Below are positions 26,523-36,083 of a DNA stretch of 64,000 nt, piece after piece. This DNA is from an uncultured bacterium. GTDB lineage: Bacteria > Cyanobacteriota > Vampirovibrionia > Gastranaerophilales > Gastranaerophilaceae. Every line of letters begins with the position of its first letter. The first letter of the stretch is position 1. The notes below the pieces were generated by a model, which was not told the origin of the DNA, searched no databases, and worked only from the letters and a program-made list of their open reading frames with translations. The stretch lies in NCBI GenBank assembly GCA_949292175.1, contig CASEYJ010000003.1:1-64000 (forward strand). Direction: 5' to 3'. Position numbers and translations under genes: made by a program.

Positions 26523-26801
26523 CCCCTCTTGTGAAGTTTTATTAAGCGGTCAAAAATATTGATTTTATGGGCATTTTGCATAAAGTGGCAAAAGTACACT
26601 TATTCGGGCGTTTTGGGATTTTTAACATTATTCAATTTATAACCCATAAGGTATTTTAATAATTTTTACGAGTTTAATTATAATTTTTTGGAAAAATTTC
26701 TCTAAATAATAATTTACCCATCTGGGTAATTGTAATATTTACACTTAATATGTTTAATATAATTAATCTTTTTCATACTTCCAGCTATTCTTAATTCCAA
26801 C

Positions 26802-26824
26802 GAGCCTTAACAAGGCTCTTTTTC
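26802..26824 (+). terminator. Orphan terminator upstream of rsmI
   Basis: A 7-bp stem with a three-base loop followed by TTTTTCTTTT. No plus-strand gene ends within 1.2 kb upstream. Confidence 0.7.
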
Positions 26825-26845
26825 TTTTATAAAAAAGAATAGTCA

Positions 26846-26854
26846 TGCTATAAT
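26846..26854 (+). promoter_or_regulatory. Extended -10 promoter of rsmI
   Basis: TGCTATAAT ends 7 bases before the rsmI ATG, so the transcript should start at or next to the start codon. Confidence 0.65.
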
Positions 26855-26860
26855 AAAACT

Positions 26861-27697
26861 ATGAAAGAATATGATTTTTACATAGTACCAACACCGATTG
26901 GTAACCTTGGAGATATAACAAACCGCACATTAGAAGTCTTAAAAAGCGTGGATATAATTGCTTGCGAGGACATGCGAGTAACTCAAAAACTATTGAACCA
27001 TTTCAACATAGGGACAAAATGCATTTCGTATCACAAGTTCAATGAACGAGAAAGGGTTGAATACATTTTAGGTCTAATCAAAGCAGGCCAAAAGGTTGCG
27101 CTAGTTTCAGATGCCGGCACTCCGTTATTTTGCGACCCAGGAGCAGTTCTTGTAAAAGAATTAAAAGCTCAAGGGATAAAAGTAACATCATTACCCGGTG
27201 CAAATGCAGTTGTAACCTTTCTTTCACAAATTCCAAGAGAAACTGAAGAATTTACATTTATAGGATTTTTACCAAAATCCAAATCTCAAATTATTAATCT
27301 AATAACAAAACACAAAGATTCAAATTTAGTATTCTACGAATCTCCAAACAGACTCTTAACCACACTTGAAATAATCTCTGAAAACGATTCTAACGCAATA
27401 GTTTCCGTAGGACGAGAATTAACAAAAGTTTTTGAAGAAATAATAACAGACAATGTTAATAATATTATCAACCATTTTCAACAAAACCCGTTAAAAGGTG
27501 AAATCGTTGCAATGATACATGCCCAAACCACAAAGCAAGGACCGGAAGAACTTCTAGAACAAATAAAACTTCTGGCAAGCAAAAAGTTTTCGGCAAAAGA
27601 TATTGCAGTTATACTATCTTCACTTTATGACATTAACAAAAACGAATTATATTCATATATTTTAAACCTCAAGCAAGAGAATAGTTTAAAGCTGTAA
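26861..27697 (+). CDS. rsmI: 16S rRNA (cytidine-1402 2'-O) methyltransferase
   Basis: 278 residues of the tetrapyrrole-methylase superfamily. VPTPIGNLGDIT at the start, ACEDMRVTQKLL, SDAGTPLFCDPG and LPGANAV are the RsmI signatures. It methylates C1402 in the 30S decoding centre with SAM. No Shine-Dalgarno; predicted leaderless. BamA follows 63 bp later with its own -10 element. Confidence 0.95.
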   Translation: MKEYDFYIVPTPIGNLGDITNRTLEVLKSVDIIACEDMRVTQKLLNHFNIGTKCISYHKFNERERVEYILGLIKAGQKVALVSDAGTPLFCDPGAVLVKELKAQGIKVTSLPGANAVVTFLSQIPRETEEFTFIGFLPKSKSQIINLITKHKDSNLVFYESPNRLLTTLEIISENDSNAIVSVGRELTKVFEEIITDNVNNIINHFQQNPLKGEIVAMIHAQTTKQGPEELLEQIKLLASKKFSAKDIAVILSSLYDINKNELYSYILNLKQENSLKL

Positions 27698-27735
27698 CAT
27701 ATCTAAACGTTAAATATTTTCTTTTTGACAATTTA

Positions 27736-27744
27736 TGATATAAT
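27736..27744 (+). promoter_or_regulatory. Extended -10 element of the bamA operon
   Basis: TGATATAAT, ending 16 bp before the ATG at 27761. Confidence 0.55.
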
Positions 27745-27760
27745 ATTGATTGGGTAGGAC

Positions 27761-29722
27761 ATGATTAAGGATTGGATGTTGAAAACACCTAAGATTTATA
27801 GGTTAATAGTAGCATTAGCTCTTGCAGTGACATGCCCTCTTGCGAGCTATGCTGACGAGGATTATTTTCCAAGTCTTGCTGAAGTTGCAGCTGCTACATC
27901 GACGAGTACTACAACAAACAATATTCAGCAAGCAGAAAAAACAAATGAAAAAAGTCTGCGCCACATAAAAGATATTGAAATTCATGGGATAAATGTTGTA
28001 CCGGAAGAGGAAGTTTTATCAAAGTTAAATCTTCATAAAGGCGATACATATAAACGTGAAGAAATTCAGAGTGGCTTAAAAAATGTTTACCAAATGGGTT
28101 ATTTTACCGAGAAAATGCGTGTTATTCCGGTTAACAATCCGGACGGAACGGTTACATTAAAGGTTATTTTGGAAGAAAACGCCCCTGTTACAGATTTTAC
28201 GATAGAAGGGAATAGTGTCATACCTACCGAAGAAATATTAGAACCGCTCCTTCCAATGAAAGGAAAACCTCAAAATATCGCGCAATTAAACGAAGCTATC
28301 GAAAAAATTCAAACCATTTATAGCAACAAAGGCTATATCTTGGCGAGAATTGAATCTGTAAGTGATGATCCGGATGGTACAATTAACATCAGAATCAAAG
28401 AAGGAACGATTAATTCTATCGCAATTGCAGGTAACGAGAAGACTAAAGATTACATTATTGCGAGAAACATTCTTGCCGAACCAGGTACTGTTTACAATGA
28501 AAACCAAATTAAGCAAGATTTATCGAGGCTTTATGCAACTCAATCATTCAAAGATGTTACAAGAGAAATTGAGCCTTGTGAAGATGATCCTGATAAGTAC
28601 GACATCACAATAAGTGTACAAGAGCAAAGAACAGCTAGTATCTCTGTTGGTGGCGGTATTGATTCGGTAACAGGTTTCTTTGGTTCTGTCGGTATTGCCG
28701 ATAACAACTTTAGAGGAAGAAACCAACGCTTATCTTTAAACGGCTTAGTTGGTTCAGGTGTTATTTTGAATGATGCCTCTATCAAGAGAAGAATGAATAT
28801 GCAAGTAGAATTGAGTTTCTTTGAACCTCACTTCCTTAATGCAGATACTTCTTTGATGTCAAAACTATACTTTAGAGATTTCGGTTCATACCAAGTACCG
28901 CTTGCAATAGAAAGAAGATTTGGTGGCGAAATGACTGTTGCACATAGAATGAAACGCAACAAGCATTTGACATCAACATTCTCACTTGGTGTTGAAAATA
29001 TCGACGTAAGAGAAGGTGATTTCAATAAAATTGCAAGCATGTATGCAAAATACGGTGTACCAATCAGCGAACGTGCAAAACAACTTGACGGCGGATTATT
29101 CTTATCACTTAGCCCTGCACTTGTTTATGATACAAGAGATTCAGCTATCGTAACAAGAAAAGGTACTTTGGCAAATATCCGATTTGACGAAGAAATTGGC
29201 TTGAATGGATTTGACAAGACACACGGTAAGTTATCCGGATCCATCAAACAATATATTCCTATTGGTAAGAAGTCATCATTGTCATTTATGGCAAGAGCCG
29301 GCGGAAGAATACACGGCGACGATATGCCTGAAGTAATGGCATACCGTTTAGGTGGTCCATACTCAGTTAGAGGCTTCAAGATGAGCGGTGTAGGTACCGG
29401 TGATGCCTTCGTAATGGGTTCTATGGAATTTGCAACACCTATTCCTTTCTTGGATAGAACAAAACTGTCAAGAAAAGTTCCGTTCTTAAACAACATCAGA
29501 TTAACAGCTTTTGTTGATGCAGGTAAAATATTCGATCCAACTTTATCTTCAACATTGTATGACAGACCACTATATGCAGTGTCAGCCGGTGTAGGATTGA
29601 AGTTGTATATTCCGGGCATGGGTCCATTATCAATTGATTACGGTATTCCATTCACTCCGGTCGGCGACAACGGTGCTGAAAACGGATACTTTACTTTTGG
29701 TGTAGGTGATTTATTATATTAA
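27761..29722 (+). CDS. bamA: Outer-membrane protein assembly factor, BamA/Omp85 family
   Basis: 653 residues. A signal peptide (cleavage near ASYADE, about residue 32) is followed by a short linker and about three POTRA domains: one begins IKDIEIHGINVVPEEEVL (about 67), the next around VTDFTIEGNSVIPTEEIL (about 145), then INSIAIAGNEKTKDYII (about 219). A C-terminal 16-strand barrel includes the conserved RLGGPYSVRGF. It inserts barrel proteins into the outer membrane. With three POTRAs rather than five it resembles cyanobacterial Omp85. The skp-like gene follows. Confidence 0.93.
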   Translation: MIKDWMLKTPKIYRLIVALALAVTCPLASYADEDYFPSLAEVAAATSTSTTTNNIQQAEKTNEKSLRHIKDIEIHGINVVPEEEVLSKLNLHKGDTYKREEIQSGLKNVYQMGYFTEKMRVIPVNNPDGTVTLKVILEENAPVTDFTIEGNSVIPTEEILEPLLPMKGKPQNIAQLNEAIEKIQTIYSNKGYILARIESVSDDPDGTINIRIKEGTINSIAIAGNEKTKDYIIARNILAEPGTVYNENQIKQDLSRLYATQSFKDVTREIEPCEDDPDKYDITISVQEQRTASISVGGGIDSVTGFFGSVGIADNNFRGRNQRLSLNGLVGSGVILNDASIKRRMNMQVELSFFEPHFLNADTSLMSKLYFRDFGSYQVPLAIERRFGGEMTVAHRMKRNKHLTSTFSLGVENIDVREGDFNKIASMYAKYGVPISERAKQLDGGLFLSLSPALVYDTRDSAIVTRKGTLANIRFDEEIGLNGFDKTHGKLSGSIKQYIPIGKKSSLSFMARAGGRIHGDDMPEVMAYRLGGPYSVRGFKMSGVGTGDAFVMGSMEFATPIPFLDRTKLSRKVPFLNNIRLTAFVDAGKIFDPTLSSTLYDRPLYAVSAGVGLKLYIPGMGPLSIDYGIPFTPVGDNGAENGYFTFGVGDLLY

Positions 29723-29754
29723 TAACAATTATTAAACAGAATATAGGAGGTTCT

Positions 29755-30213
29755 ATGAAAAATTTCAAATTAGCAATGGCAATGTTAGGATGTGGCCTAC
29801 TATTATCTTGTGCAAACCAATCTTTTGCATCAGGTATAGGCTATATCGATTACCAGAAAGTTCAAGCAGGATATCCTCTTGCTCAACAAGCTATTAAAGA
29901 AGTAGACGCAAAAGCACTTGAACTTCAACAATTTATGGTAGACAAAGAAAAACAATACAAAGCTCTTGATACTCCACTAAAGAAACAAAACTTTGAAGAA
30001 GCTACCGCAAAAGAATTGGATGCAAAACAAGATGCATATGCAAGACTTAGAAGCCAAAAGGAAGAAATGGTATATAACAATATCCAAGCTGCAGCAAAAA
30101 AAGTTCTTGTAGAACAACATCTTGATGCAATTGTTGATTTTAGAGTTATATTTGTTGGTGGTGTAGATATTACTGATCAAGTTATACAAAAACTAAAAAG
30201 TGGTGTTCAATAG
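29755..30213 (+). CDS. OmpH/Skp-family periplasmic chaperone
   Basis: 152 residues: a signal peptide, the start of the first beta strand IGYIDYQKVQAGYP, a long charged helical hairpin, and a closing strand with DAIVDFRVIFVGGVDITDQVI. Skp proteins hold unfolded outer-membrane proteins before BamA folds them, matching the gene order. LLLSCANQ in the signal could also serve as a weak lipobox, so lipid anchoring is possible. AGGAGG precedes the ATG. The next gene starts directly after the stop. Confidence 0.85.
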   Translation: MKNFKLAMAMLGCGLLLSCANQSFASGIGYIDYQKVQAGYPLAQQAIKEVDAKALELQQFMVDKEKQYKALDTPLKKQNFEEATAKELDAKQDAYARLRSQKEEMVYNNIQAAAKKVLVEQHLDAIVDFRVIFVGGVDITDQVIQKLKSGVQ

Positions 30214-31521
30214 ATGCGTATAGTCGATATAATCGATAAGAAAAAACAGGGACAAGAATTAACTAAAGAAGAAATAAATTATTTTATTTCTTCTTTAGAA
30301 GATGGTTCCATGCCTGATTATCAAACAAGTGCATGGCTAATGGCAGTGTGGTTTCGTGGCATGAGTGATGATGAAACAGCCAATTTAACAGAGGCAATGA
30401 TAAACTCAGGCGACGTTATACATTTTGGCGAACTATCTAAGAAAATTGTTGATAAACATTCTACCGGAGGAGTTGGCGACAAGGTTACAATAACGTTAAT
30501 TCCGTTGTTGGCAGCAGCAGGAGTACCGATAGCGAAGCTATCAGGGAAAGGACTTGGTCATACAGGCGGAACTATAGACAAATTGGAATCAATCCCAGGA
30601 TTTTCGACATCTCTTTCTGTCGAAGAGCTCCATAAACAAGTTGAAAAAATAGGGGTTGCAATAGGTCAACAAACCCAAAATCTTACACCTGCGGACGGAA
30701 AATTATATGCACTAAGAGATGTTACGGCAACAATAGATGCAATGCCTTTAATTGCTTCATCTGTGGTATCAAAGAAAATTGCATCAGGAGCTGACAATAT
30801 TATTCTTGATGTAAAATTTGGTTCCGGAGCATTTATGAAGACCTCTGAAGAGGCTGTGAAACTTGCTGAACTTATGGTCAAGATAGGTCACAAATTAAAT
30901 AAATCAATTACTGCAGTTGTAACGTCAATGGAAGAACCTTTGGGACGAGCAGTTGGAAATTCTTTAGAAATTATAGAATCTTTAGAGTTTTTAAAAGGTA
31001 ACATCGTGACCGGAGATATCGCAGAACTTACTTATGATTTTGGCGTTTTGGCTCTGATGCAAATTGGCAAATTTATAGATGAAGAAACCGCTAAAAGTTA
31101 CTTAAAGGAACTTATCCACTCCGGCAAAGCTGTTGAAAAATTTAAAGAATTAATCATAGCTCAGGGTGGAAATGCCGATATTATTAAAGATTACAACCTA
31201 ATGCCTCAAGCAAAATACAAAGAAGAAATAAAAGCTTCACAAGAGGGATATGTTAAGAAAATAGATGCTTATAAAATTGCCTATGGTTGTAAGCTTCTGG
31301 GTGCCGGTAGAGAAAAGAAAACTGACACAATTGATTATAGTGTAGGTGTTTATTTGAATAAAAAAACAGGAGAAAAAGTAGCAGTAGGAGATGTTTTATA
31401 CACAATATATTCAAATGACGAAACAAAAACTCTAAACTGCCGCAAATACTGTGATGAGGCCTTTGAAATTACGGAAGAAAAACCGTTGTTGCCGAAACAG
31501 ATATATGCGATAATTAAATAA
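30214..31521 (+). CDS. Pyrimidine-nucleoside (thymidine) phosphorylase
   Basis: 435 residues, full length. The phosphate-binding KHSTGGVGDKVT (about 85-96), KLSGKGLGHTGGTIDKLE and the substrate loop are intact. It cleaves thymidine or uridine to base and (deoxy)ribose-1-phosphate for salvage. Whether it is DeoA or the broader Pdp type is not resolved. It abuts the Skp gene with no spacer, so it is co-transcribed with envelope genes despite the unrelated function. Confidence 0.93.
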   Translation: MRIVDIIDKKKQGQELTKEEINYFISSLEDGSMPDYQTSAWLMAVWFRGMSDDETANLTEAMINSGDVIHFGELSKKIVDKHSTGGVGDKVTITLIPLLAAAGVPIAKLSGKGLGHTGGTIDKLESIPGFSTSLSVEELHKQVEKIGVAIGQQTQNLTPADGKLYALRDVTATIDAMPLIASSVVSKKIASGADNIILDVKFGSGAFMKTSEEAVKLAELMVKIGHKLNKSITAVVTSMEEPLGRAVGNSLEIIESLEFLKGNIVTGDIAELTYDFGVLALMQIGKFIDEETAKSYLKELIHSGKAVEKFKELIIAQGGNADIIKDYNLMPQAKYKEEIKASQEGYVKKIDAYKIAYGCKLLGAGREKKTDTIDYSVGVYLNKKTGEKVAVGDVLYTIYSNDETKTLNCRKYCDEAFEITEEKPLLPKQIYAIIK

Positions 31522-31535
31522 TAAGGGATATCAAT

Positions 31536-33014
31536 ATGTTTAAAAACAACAGAATGCAGTACATAATAAAAACCTGCTCAAGTGAGAACGTGCAAGAATT
31601 GCAAAACCTCCTAAATGAAATGTCCATGAATGGTTGGGAATTGTACAGCATGAATGAAGTCGAAACTGACGAAGGATATAAATATAATTGTATATTTATG
31701 TCAGAAATTAAGCAGGCAGAAGAAAACGAAGGAAATGATATAATAAACATTTCATCTTTCAAAAGTCAAATGGAAAAAATGCTTTCTCCACAAATGGACC
31801 CATATGAAACCTGCCTTGATATCCAGTCTAAAATAGTATCTCAACAGAAAAAAATTGCGAAAATAAAAACAGAACTTGATTCTGAAGCTCCGGCATCAGT
31901 TGGCAGAAAAAAATTAAACGACAAAATTTCAGCCGGTCTAAAAGAGCTTGATGACTTAAAACATAAACTATCAAAAGCAACATCACCTGATGTAATGTAT
32001 TCAAGATTAAAAGAAGACAAGTTAGCAATAAACTTAAGTGAAGAATTGCTAGACTATGTAAACTTAGAAAAAGGAACTCCTGAAGAAGATCTTGTATCAG
32101 CAACAGTAAAAACTCGTCTAAAACTTACTGATGAACTTGGATATATCATTCCAAAAGTAATGTTTAACGACGATGAAACATTGAATCCTTATGAATTTTC
32201 AATAAAAATAAGGGGATTAGAAGTACACAGAGGTTGTGCATATCCTGGGTATTCAGTGTTTTTTGCGGACGACCTGCATCTAGATAAAAAACCAAAAAAC
32301 TCAGTTTCAGACGTTGACGTTGTAACTGGCAAAAAAATCATTTGGTTGGAAAACACACAAACAAAAGATTTCTGGGAACAGGGTATGTCTGGAACGGACT
32401 ATATCGCTCGCCTATTAGAGTTCTATTCTGTAAAATACGTAGAAGATCTTTTAGATTATTCAGATATGGATAAATATATAGACATTGTAGAACAAGCTAA
32501 TCCATTCCTCTTGGAGAATTTGGTTCCTGATTTTGTATCGCCTGCTGACTTAAAATATATTCTTACAGGCCTTATAAAAGAAAGAGTTTCAATAAAAAAT
32601 ATTATATACATATTTGAGAAATTAAATGATTACGCTGATGATTGTCCTAAGTCTGATTTGTTGAAAAAACTAAGACTTGCAATGTCACGTCAAATAATCA
32701 AACAGTACGTAAATTCTGATGGTGCAATATGCGTATTTGAAGTAACCGACAAAACTATAGAAGATTTGGTTCCAAGTTTTGAAGAAGATGAGGATTATAT
32801 AATAAAAGTTGATGGGGAATTTGCAGAAAAATTAGCACAAAAAATAGCAAAAAAAGCTGCACAATTTAACGTTGAAAATCCTAAAATCCTTGTACCTATT
32901 GAATATAGACATCTGTTATTCACGTTATTATCTAATTATCTAAATAATATTACGGTAATAACAAGAGAAGAAATAGGATGTCATTATCCTATAGAAATAA
33001 TTTCAAATATATAG
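31536..33014 (+). CDS. Soluble FlhA C-terminal-domain protein with DUF4177-like N-terminus
   Basis: 492 residues with no membrane segment. Residues about 6-58 (YIIKTCSSENVQELQNLLNE, NGWELYSM) resemble DUF4177. A coiled coil covers about 105-150. From about 195 to the end the protein follows the cytoplasmic domain of FlhA/SctV: LGYIIPKVMFND, FSIKIRGLEVHRG, then ENLVPDFVSPADLKYILTGL, KERVSIKNI, RLAMSRQIIKQY and a final PILVPIEYRHLLFTLL-like region. In flagella and type III secretion that domain forms the ring that receives substrates. The membrane half of FlhA is absent. It follows the phosphorylase gene by 14 bp. Confidence 0.75.
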   Translation: MFKNNRMQYIIKTCSSENVQELQNLLNEMSMNGWELYSMNEVETDEGYKYNCIFMSEIKQAEENEGNDIINISSFKSQMEKMLSPQMDPYETCLDIQSKIVSQQKKIAKIKTELDSEAPASVGRKKLNDKISAGLKELDDLKHKLSKATSPDVMYSRLKEDKLAINLSEELLDYVNLEKGTPEEDLVSATVKTRLKLTDELGYIIPKVMFNDDETLNPYEFSIKIRGLEVHRGCAYPGYSVFFADDLHLDKKPKNSVSDVDVVTGKKIIWLENTQTKDFWEQGMSGTDYIARLLEFYSVKYVEDLLDYSDMDKYIDIVEQANPFLLENLVPDFVSPADLKYILTGLIKERVSIKNIIYIFEKLNDYADDCPKSDLLKKLRLAMSRQIIKQYVNSDGAICVFEVTDKTIEDLVPSFEEDEDYIIKVDGEFAEKLAQKIAKKAAQFNVENPKILVPIEYRHLLFTLLSNYLNNITVITREEIGCHYPIEIISNI

Positions 33015-33047
33015 CAAAAAAAAAATTGTTCGGGTTTTAAAACAGAC

Positions 33048-35036
33048 ATGCAAGTAAGTAAGATAAACACACAAAATTATACACCGAGTTTTTCTCGTCG
33101 TTTAAGAGAACACGAAAAAGCAGAATATAATGCTGCGATAGATGAAGCAAAAAAATACCTTGGGATAGAAACAGTATCCATGATTATACATGGCTCTTGC
33201 TATCCGGAAAATGGCGAGAATACAGGTGTAGGTTCACCATTTTCTAAAGCTGCTGAAGAACTCATAAAGTTTGAAAAACTTCATGGTTTTAATGCAAACC
33301 AACTTGGTCCAAATGGAGAAATTACAAGAGGTGAAATTTCCCCATACTCAGGAACAGTATTTGCAAGGAACCATTTGTTTATAGAACTTAGCGATTTGAC
33401 GACAGAAAAATATGGTAAAATTTTGTCAAAAAGAACTTATAACAACCTGCTTTTAAATTCTCCAATCAATGATAAAAATTATACATATTCAGAATTTTTT
33501 GAAGCCTTTGAAATATATGATATTGCAATCAAGGAAGCATATAAAAACTTCCAAGAAAAGCTAAATATAGGAGACCCAAAAGCAATTGCATTAAACAAAG
33601 AATATACAGCGTTTAAAAACCGCAAAGGCACAGAAGCAATAGAAGAAGGATTATTCCAAGTTCTAACCCACACTTATGGCACAATGGATGTGAAAGTTTG
33701 GGAAAAAGATGTTGACCGCAACCTTATCCAAATGCTAAGAGAAAGAGACCCAAGAGCAATTGCAAGATATAATCAGCTTATGGCTCGTTCCGGTGACGAT
33801 ATAAAAGCTTTTATATTTGGTCAATTCATTGCGGATAAACAAATAAAAGAAAACAAAGATTTTAGAAAAAAAGAAAACTTTACATATATTAACGACCTAC
33901 TAGTAGGATTTTCGCCAAGTGAAGAGTGGATACATAGAGATGCATTCTTAAAAGGGTTTAAGTTAGGCTGCCCTGAAGGTGGGAAATTAGGTCCGCAATT
34001 ATGGGGTATTCCGGTTCTTGATCCTAAGAAATTGTTCAACGCAGATGGATCTCTTGGGCCTGCTGGAAAACTCCTTAAAAACAAAATTGAATCAGCATTT
34101 GAAATCGGAGAAAATATAAGAGTTGACCACGCACTTGGGTTAATTGATCCTTATATTTACGACGAAAACTCTGTTTCAATTACAAATGGCTACTTAGATA
34201 GAAGTAAATTCTATGCAAACAATATATCTCAGCTTCCACACTTGGATCCTGATAAGAACTATCAAAAAATACTGGAAACAATCGTATTACCGGTACTAAG
34301 AGAACATAATATAGACCCGGATAATGCAGTTTGGGAAGATTTAGGAAATCAAACAGGAACATTTAATTGGATATACTATCAAAGAAACAATTTGCCTGGA
34401 ATTACCCAATTAGAATGGTCACGCGGAGAAAGATCTCCTCGTAAAAACACTGCATTAGTAGGCTCTCACGATTCAGACCCTGCTATAAAAATGGTTCAAA
34501 AGGATTGGGTCAGAAATTCAGGAGCATGGAATGTTGATTATTTAGCAGGATATCTAAACTGCGACCCAAGCAGAAGTGAAGAAAGACAAAAATTCAAAGA
34601 AAAAATTATACAAAGTCCGCTTGAACATGTTAAAGCTAAATTTATAGAATTGTTCACAACATCTAAAAACATCCAAATTTCTTTTGCAGACTTTTTTGGT
34701 ATCAACCAAACATATAATATGGGCGGAAAGTCTTCCAATGAAAACTGGAAATTAAGATTGAACAGCAATTATGAAGATACATATTATAAAAACTTAGAAA
34801 GCGATAATCCGACAGCTCTTAACATGCCAGAAATACTTAAAGGTGCGGTACAGGCAAAAATGGATCTTGAAATAGTTCAAGACGACAAAGATCATCCTGA
34901 TGACACAGAGATAAACCGTAGAGCGTTAAATGAAGAAATGGCTCCTCTTTTAAATAAATTGGATAAATTTGCAAACATTCTAAAAGAGAAAACGCCTGAA
35001 CCGGAAGACGAAGAATTAGAAGAAGAATACGCATAA
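33048..35036 (+). CDS. malQ: 4-alpha-glucanotransferase (GH77) with an extra polar N-terminus
   Basis: 662 residues. GH77 landmarks are in place: MIIHGSCYP...VGSPFSKAA in the N-terminal part, the nucleophile in IRVDHALGL (about 358), the acid/base in AVWEDLGNQTG (about 428) and the transition-state pair in GSHDSDP (about 476). It transfers alpha-1,4-glucan chains in glycogen or maltodextrin metabolism. It differs from typical MalQ by a polar leader (MQVSKINTQNYTPSFSRRL) and an acidic tail of about 25 residues. No clear Shine-Dalgarno. Confidence 0.9.
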   Translation: MQVSKINTQNYTPSFSRRLREHEKAEYNAAIDEAKKYLGIETVSMIIHGSCYPENGENTGVGSPFSKAAEELIKFEKLHGFNANQLGPNGEITRGEISPYSGTVFARNHLFIELSDLTTEKYGKILSKRTYNNLLLNSPINDKNYTYSEFFEAFEIYDIAIKEAYKNFQEKLNIGDPKAIALNKEYTAFKNRKGTEAIEEGLFQVLTHTYGTMDVKVWEKDVDRNLIQMLRERDPRAIARYNQLMARSGDDIKAFIFGQFIADKQIKENKDFRKKENFTYINDLLVGFSPSEEWIHRDAFLKGFKLGCPEGGKLGPQLWGIPVLDPKKLFNADGSLGPAGKLLKNKIESAFEIGENIRVDHALGLIDPYIYDENSVSITNGYLDRSKFYANNISQLPHLDPDKNYQKILETIVLPVLREHNIDPDNAVWEDLGNQTGTFNWIYYQRNNLPGITQLEWSRGERSPRKNTALVGSHDSDPAIKMVQKDWVRNSGAWNVDYLAGYLNCDPSRSEERQKFKEKIIQSPLEHVKAKFIELFTTSKNIQISFADFFGINQTYNMGGKSSNENWKLRLNSNYEDTYYKNLESDNPTALNMPEILKGAVQAKMDLEIVQDDKDHPDDTEINRRALNEEMAPLLNKLDKFANILKEKTPEPEDEELEEEYA

Positions 35037-35075
35037 AAAGCCTTCCAGAGCGAATAAACAGGAAAAGCATTCTGT

Positions 35076-35104
35076 TTGACGGAACCTGAAATAAGAGGTA
35101 AAAT
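35076..35104 (+). promoter_or_regulatory. Promoter abutting a GTG start
   Basis: TTGACG (35076-35081), 17 bp, TAAAAT (35099-35104). The expected transcription start coincides with the GTG at 35111. Confidence 0.75.
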
Positions 35105-35110
35105 GGAATT

Positions 35111-36025
35111 GTGAAAAGAGCTTTATTAATATTATGTATATTAAGTTTAGGCATATCATCTCAAGTTTATGGAGCGGATGCCCAATCGGAAAGTGCAAAA
35201 GAGCAATCTCAGACAGAACAGAGTACCAAAGATGAGAACTCCAAAGATGATCCAGTATTACCGTCTATATTTATATGGTCACTTCCTGACGACGTAACTT
35301 CACAATCAGAGGAAGAACCTTCTGATACAGATGACGCAACAGCAGATTCTTCTGGTCAAGGAACAACAAGCGCGTCGGAAGAAGATGATGAGATAGTACT
35401 TGAGCCAGACAACATAACCGCAAAAGGTTATCTTGAATACGTAGAGGATGCCGATGCAATATTTCTAAAAGACGATAACCAAGAACTTGTCTTAAACCTT
35501 AGAGTTCCACAAAAATTCGACACAATGAAGGCAACAGATGGAAAGGCTTTACCAAAAACCACATTTGCACAAAATGTTTATGCTCGTTCAGGTGATATTA
35601 CGTACAATATTGCACCGGTTGACACAGGCACAATGTTTAAGCAGGGTAATTTTTCAGTAGGAACATCGTACAACGAAAGTATCGATAAGTCTGACCTAGG
35701 CTTTACTACATCTTTTTACACAAAATATGACAGAAAATATTTTTCACTAAGTTCAGCCTACAATAAAGAAGCTGGAGTAGCGTTCAGTACGGTTATAGAT
35801 AAACTATCATTTACACCTGAATTAAAATTAAACAAATACATATCAATAAAAGATGTTCTAACATCAGATATAACAAGGAACAGAAAACAAAATTCCCTCA
35901 TTTTATCAATAAGCCCAACAAAAGATGACAGGGTTCGTTTTGAATTCGGTGCCGGACAAACCTTCGATGAAAACAGGGAAATAATAAAATCCGAAGTAAA
36001 ATTTTCAACACAGTTTAAGTGGTAA
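35111..36025 (+). CDS. Exported, probably outer-membrane beta-barrel protein, unknown
   Basis: 304 residues from GTG, predicted leaderless. Signal peptide about 1-23 (cleavage near VYGADA). A long acidic Ser/Asp/Glu-rich region (about 25-105) looks disordered. From about 165 onward there are alternating-hydrophobic strands (FSVGTSYNES, LGFTTSFYTKY, SLILSISPT) ending in KFSTQFKW. A final aromatic residue on a beta strand is the usual BamA-recognised barrel signal. Its position downstream of bamA-skp fits. Function unknown. Confidence 0.7.
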   Translation: MKRALLILCILSLGISSQVYGADAQSESAKEQSQTEQSTKDENSKDDPVLPSIFIWSLPDDVTSQSEEEPSDTDDATADSSGQGTTSASEEDDEIVLEPDNITAKGYLEYVEDADAIFLKDDNQELVLNLRVPQKFDTMKATDGKALPKTTFAQNVYARSGDITYNIAPVDTGTMFKQGNFSVGTSYNESIDKSDLGFTTSFYTKYDRKYFSLSSAYNKEAGVAFSTVIDKLSFTPELKLNKYISIKDVLTSDITRNRKQNSLILSISPTKDDRVRFEFGAGQTFDENREIIKSEVKFSTQFKW

Positions 36026-36083
36026 AAAATAACTGGACACCCACATTAATTTTTTATATAATAGATTCAGGAGCTCACAGGTA

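Larger units (their letters stand above)
26523..26860. other. Gene-free stretch with a dyad, an orphan terminator and the rsmI promoter
   Basis: No credible reading frame. It holds TTACCCA-TC-TGGGTAA (26714-26729), an operator-like palindrome. A plus-strand terminator stem GAGCCTT/AAGGCTC with a T-run (26802-26824) has no plus-strand gene before it. TTTAATATAAT-like sequence near 26755-26765 could start a short RNA ending at that terminator. The rest is AT-rich and shows nothing I can interpret. Confidence 0.45.
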
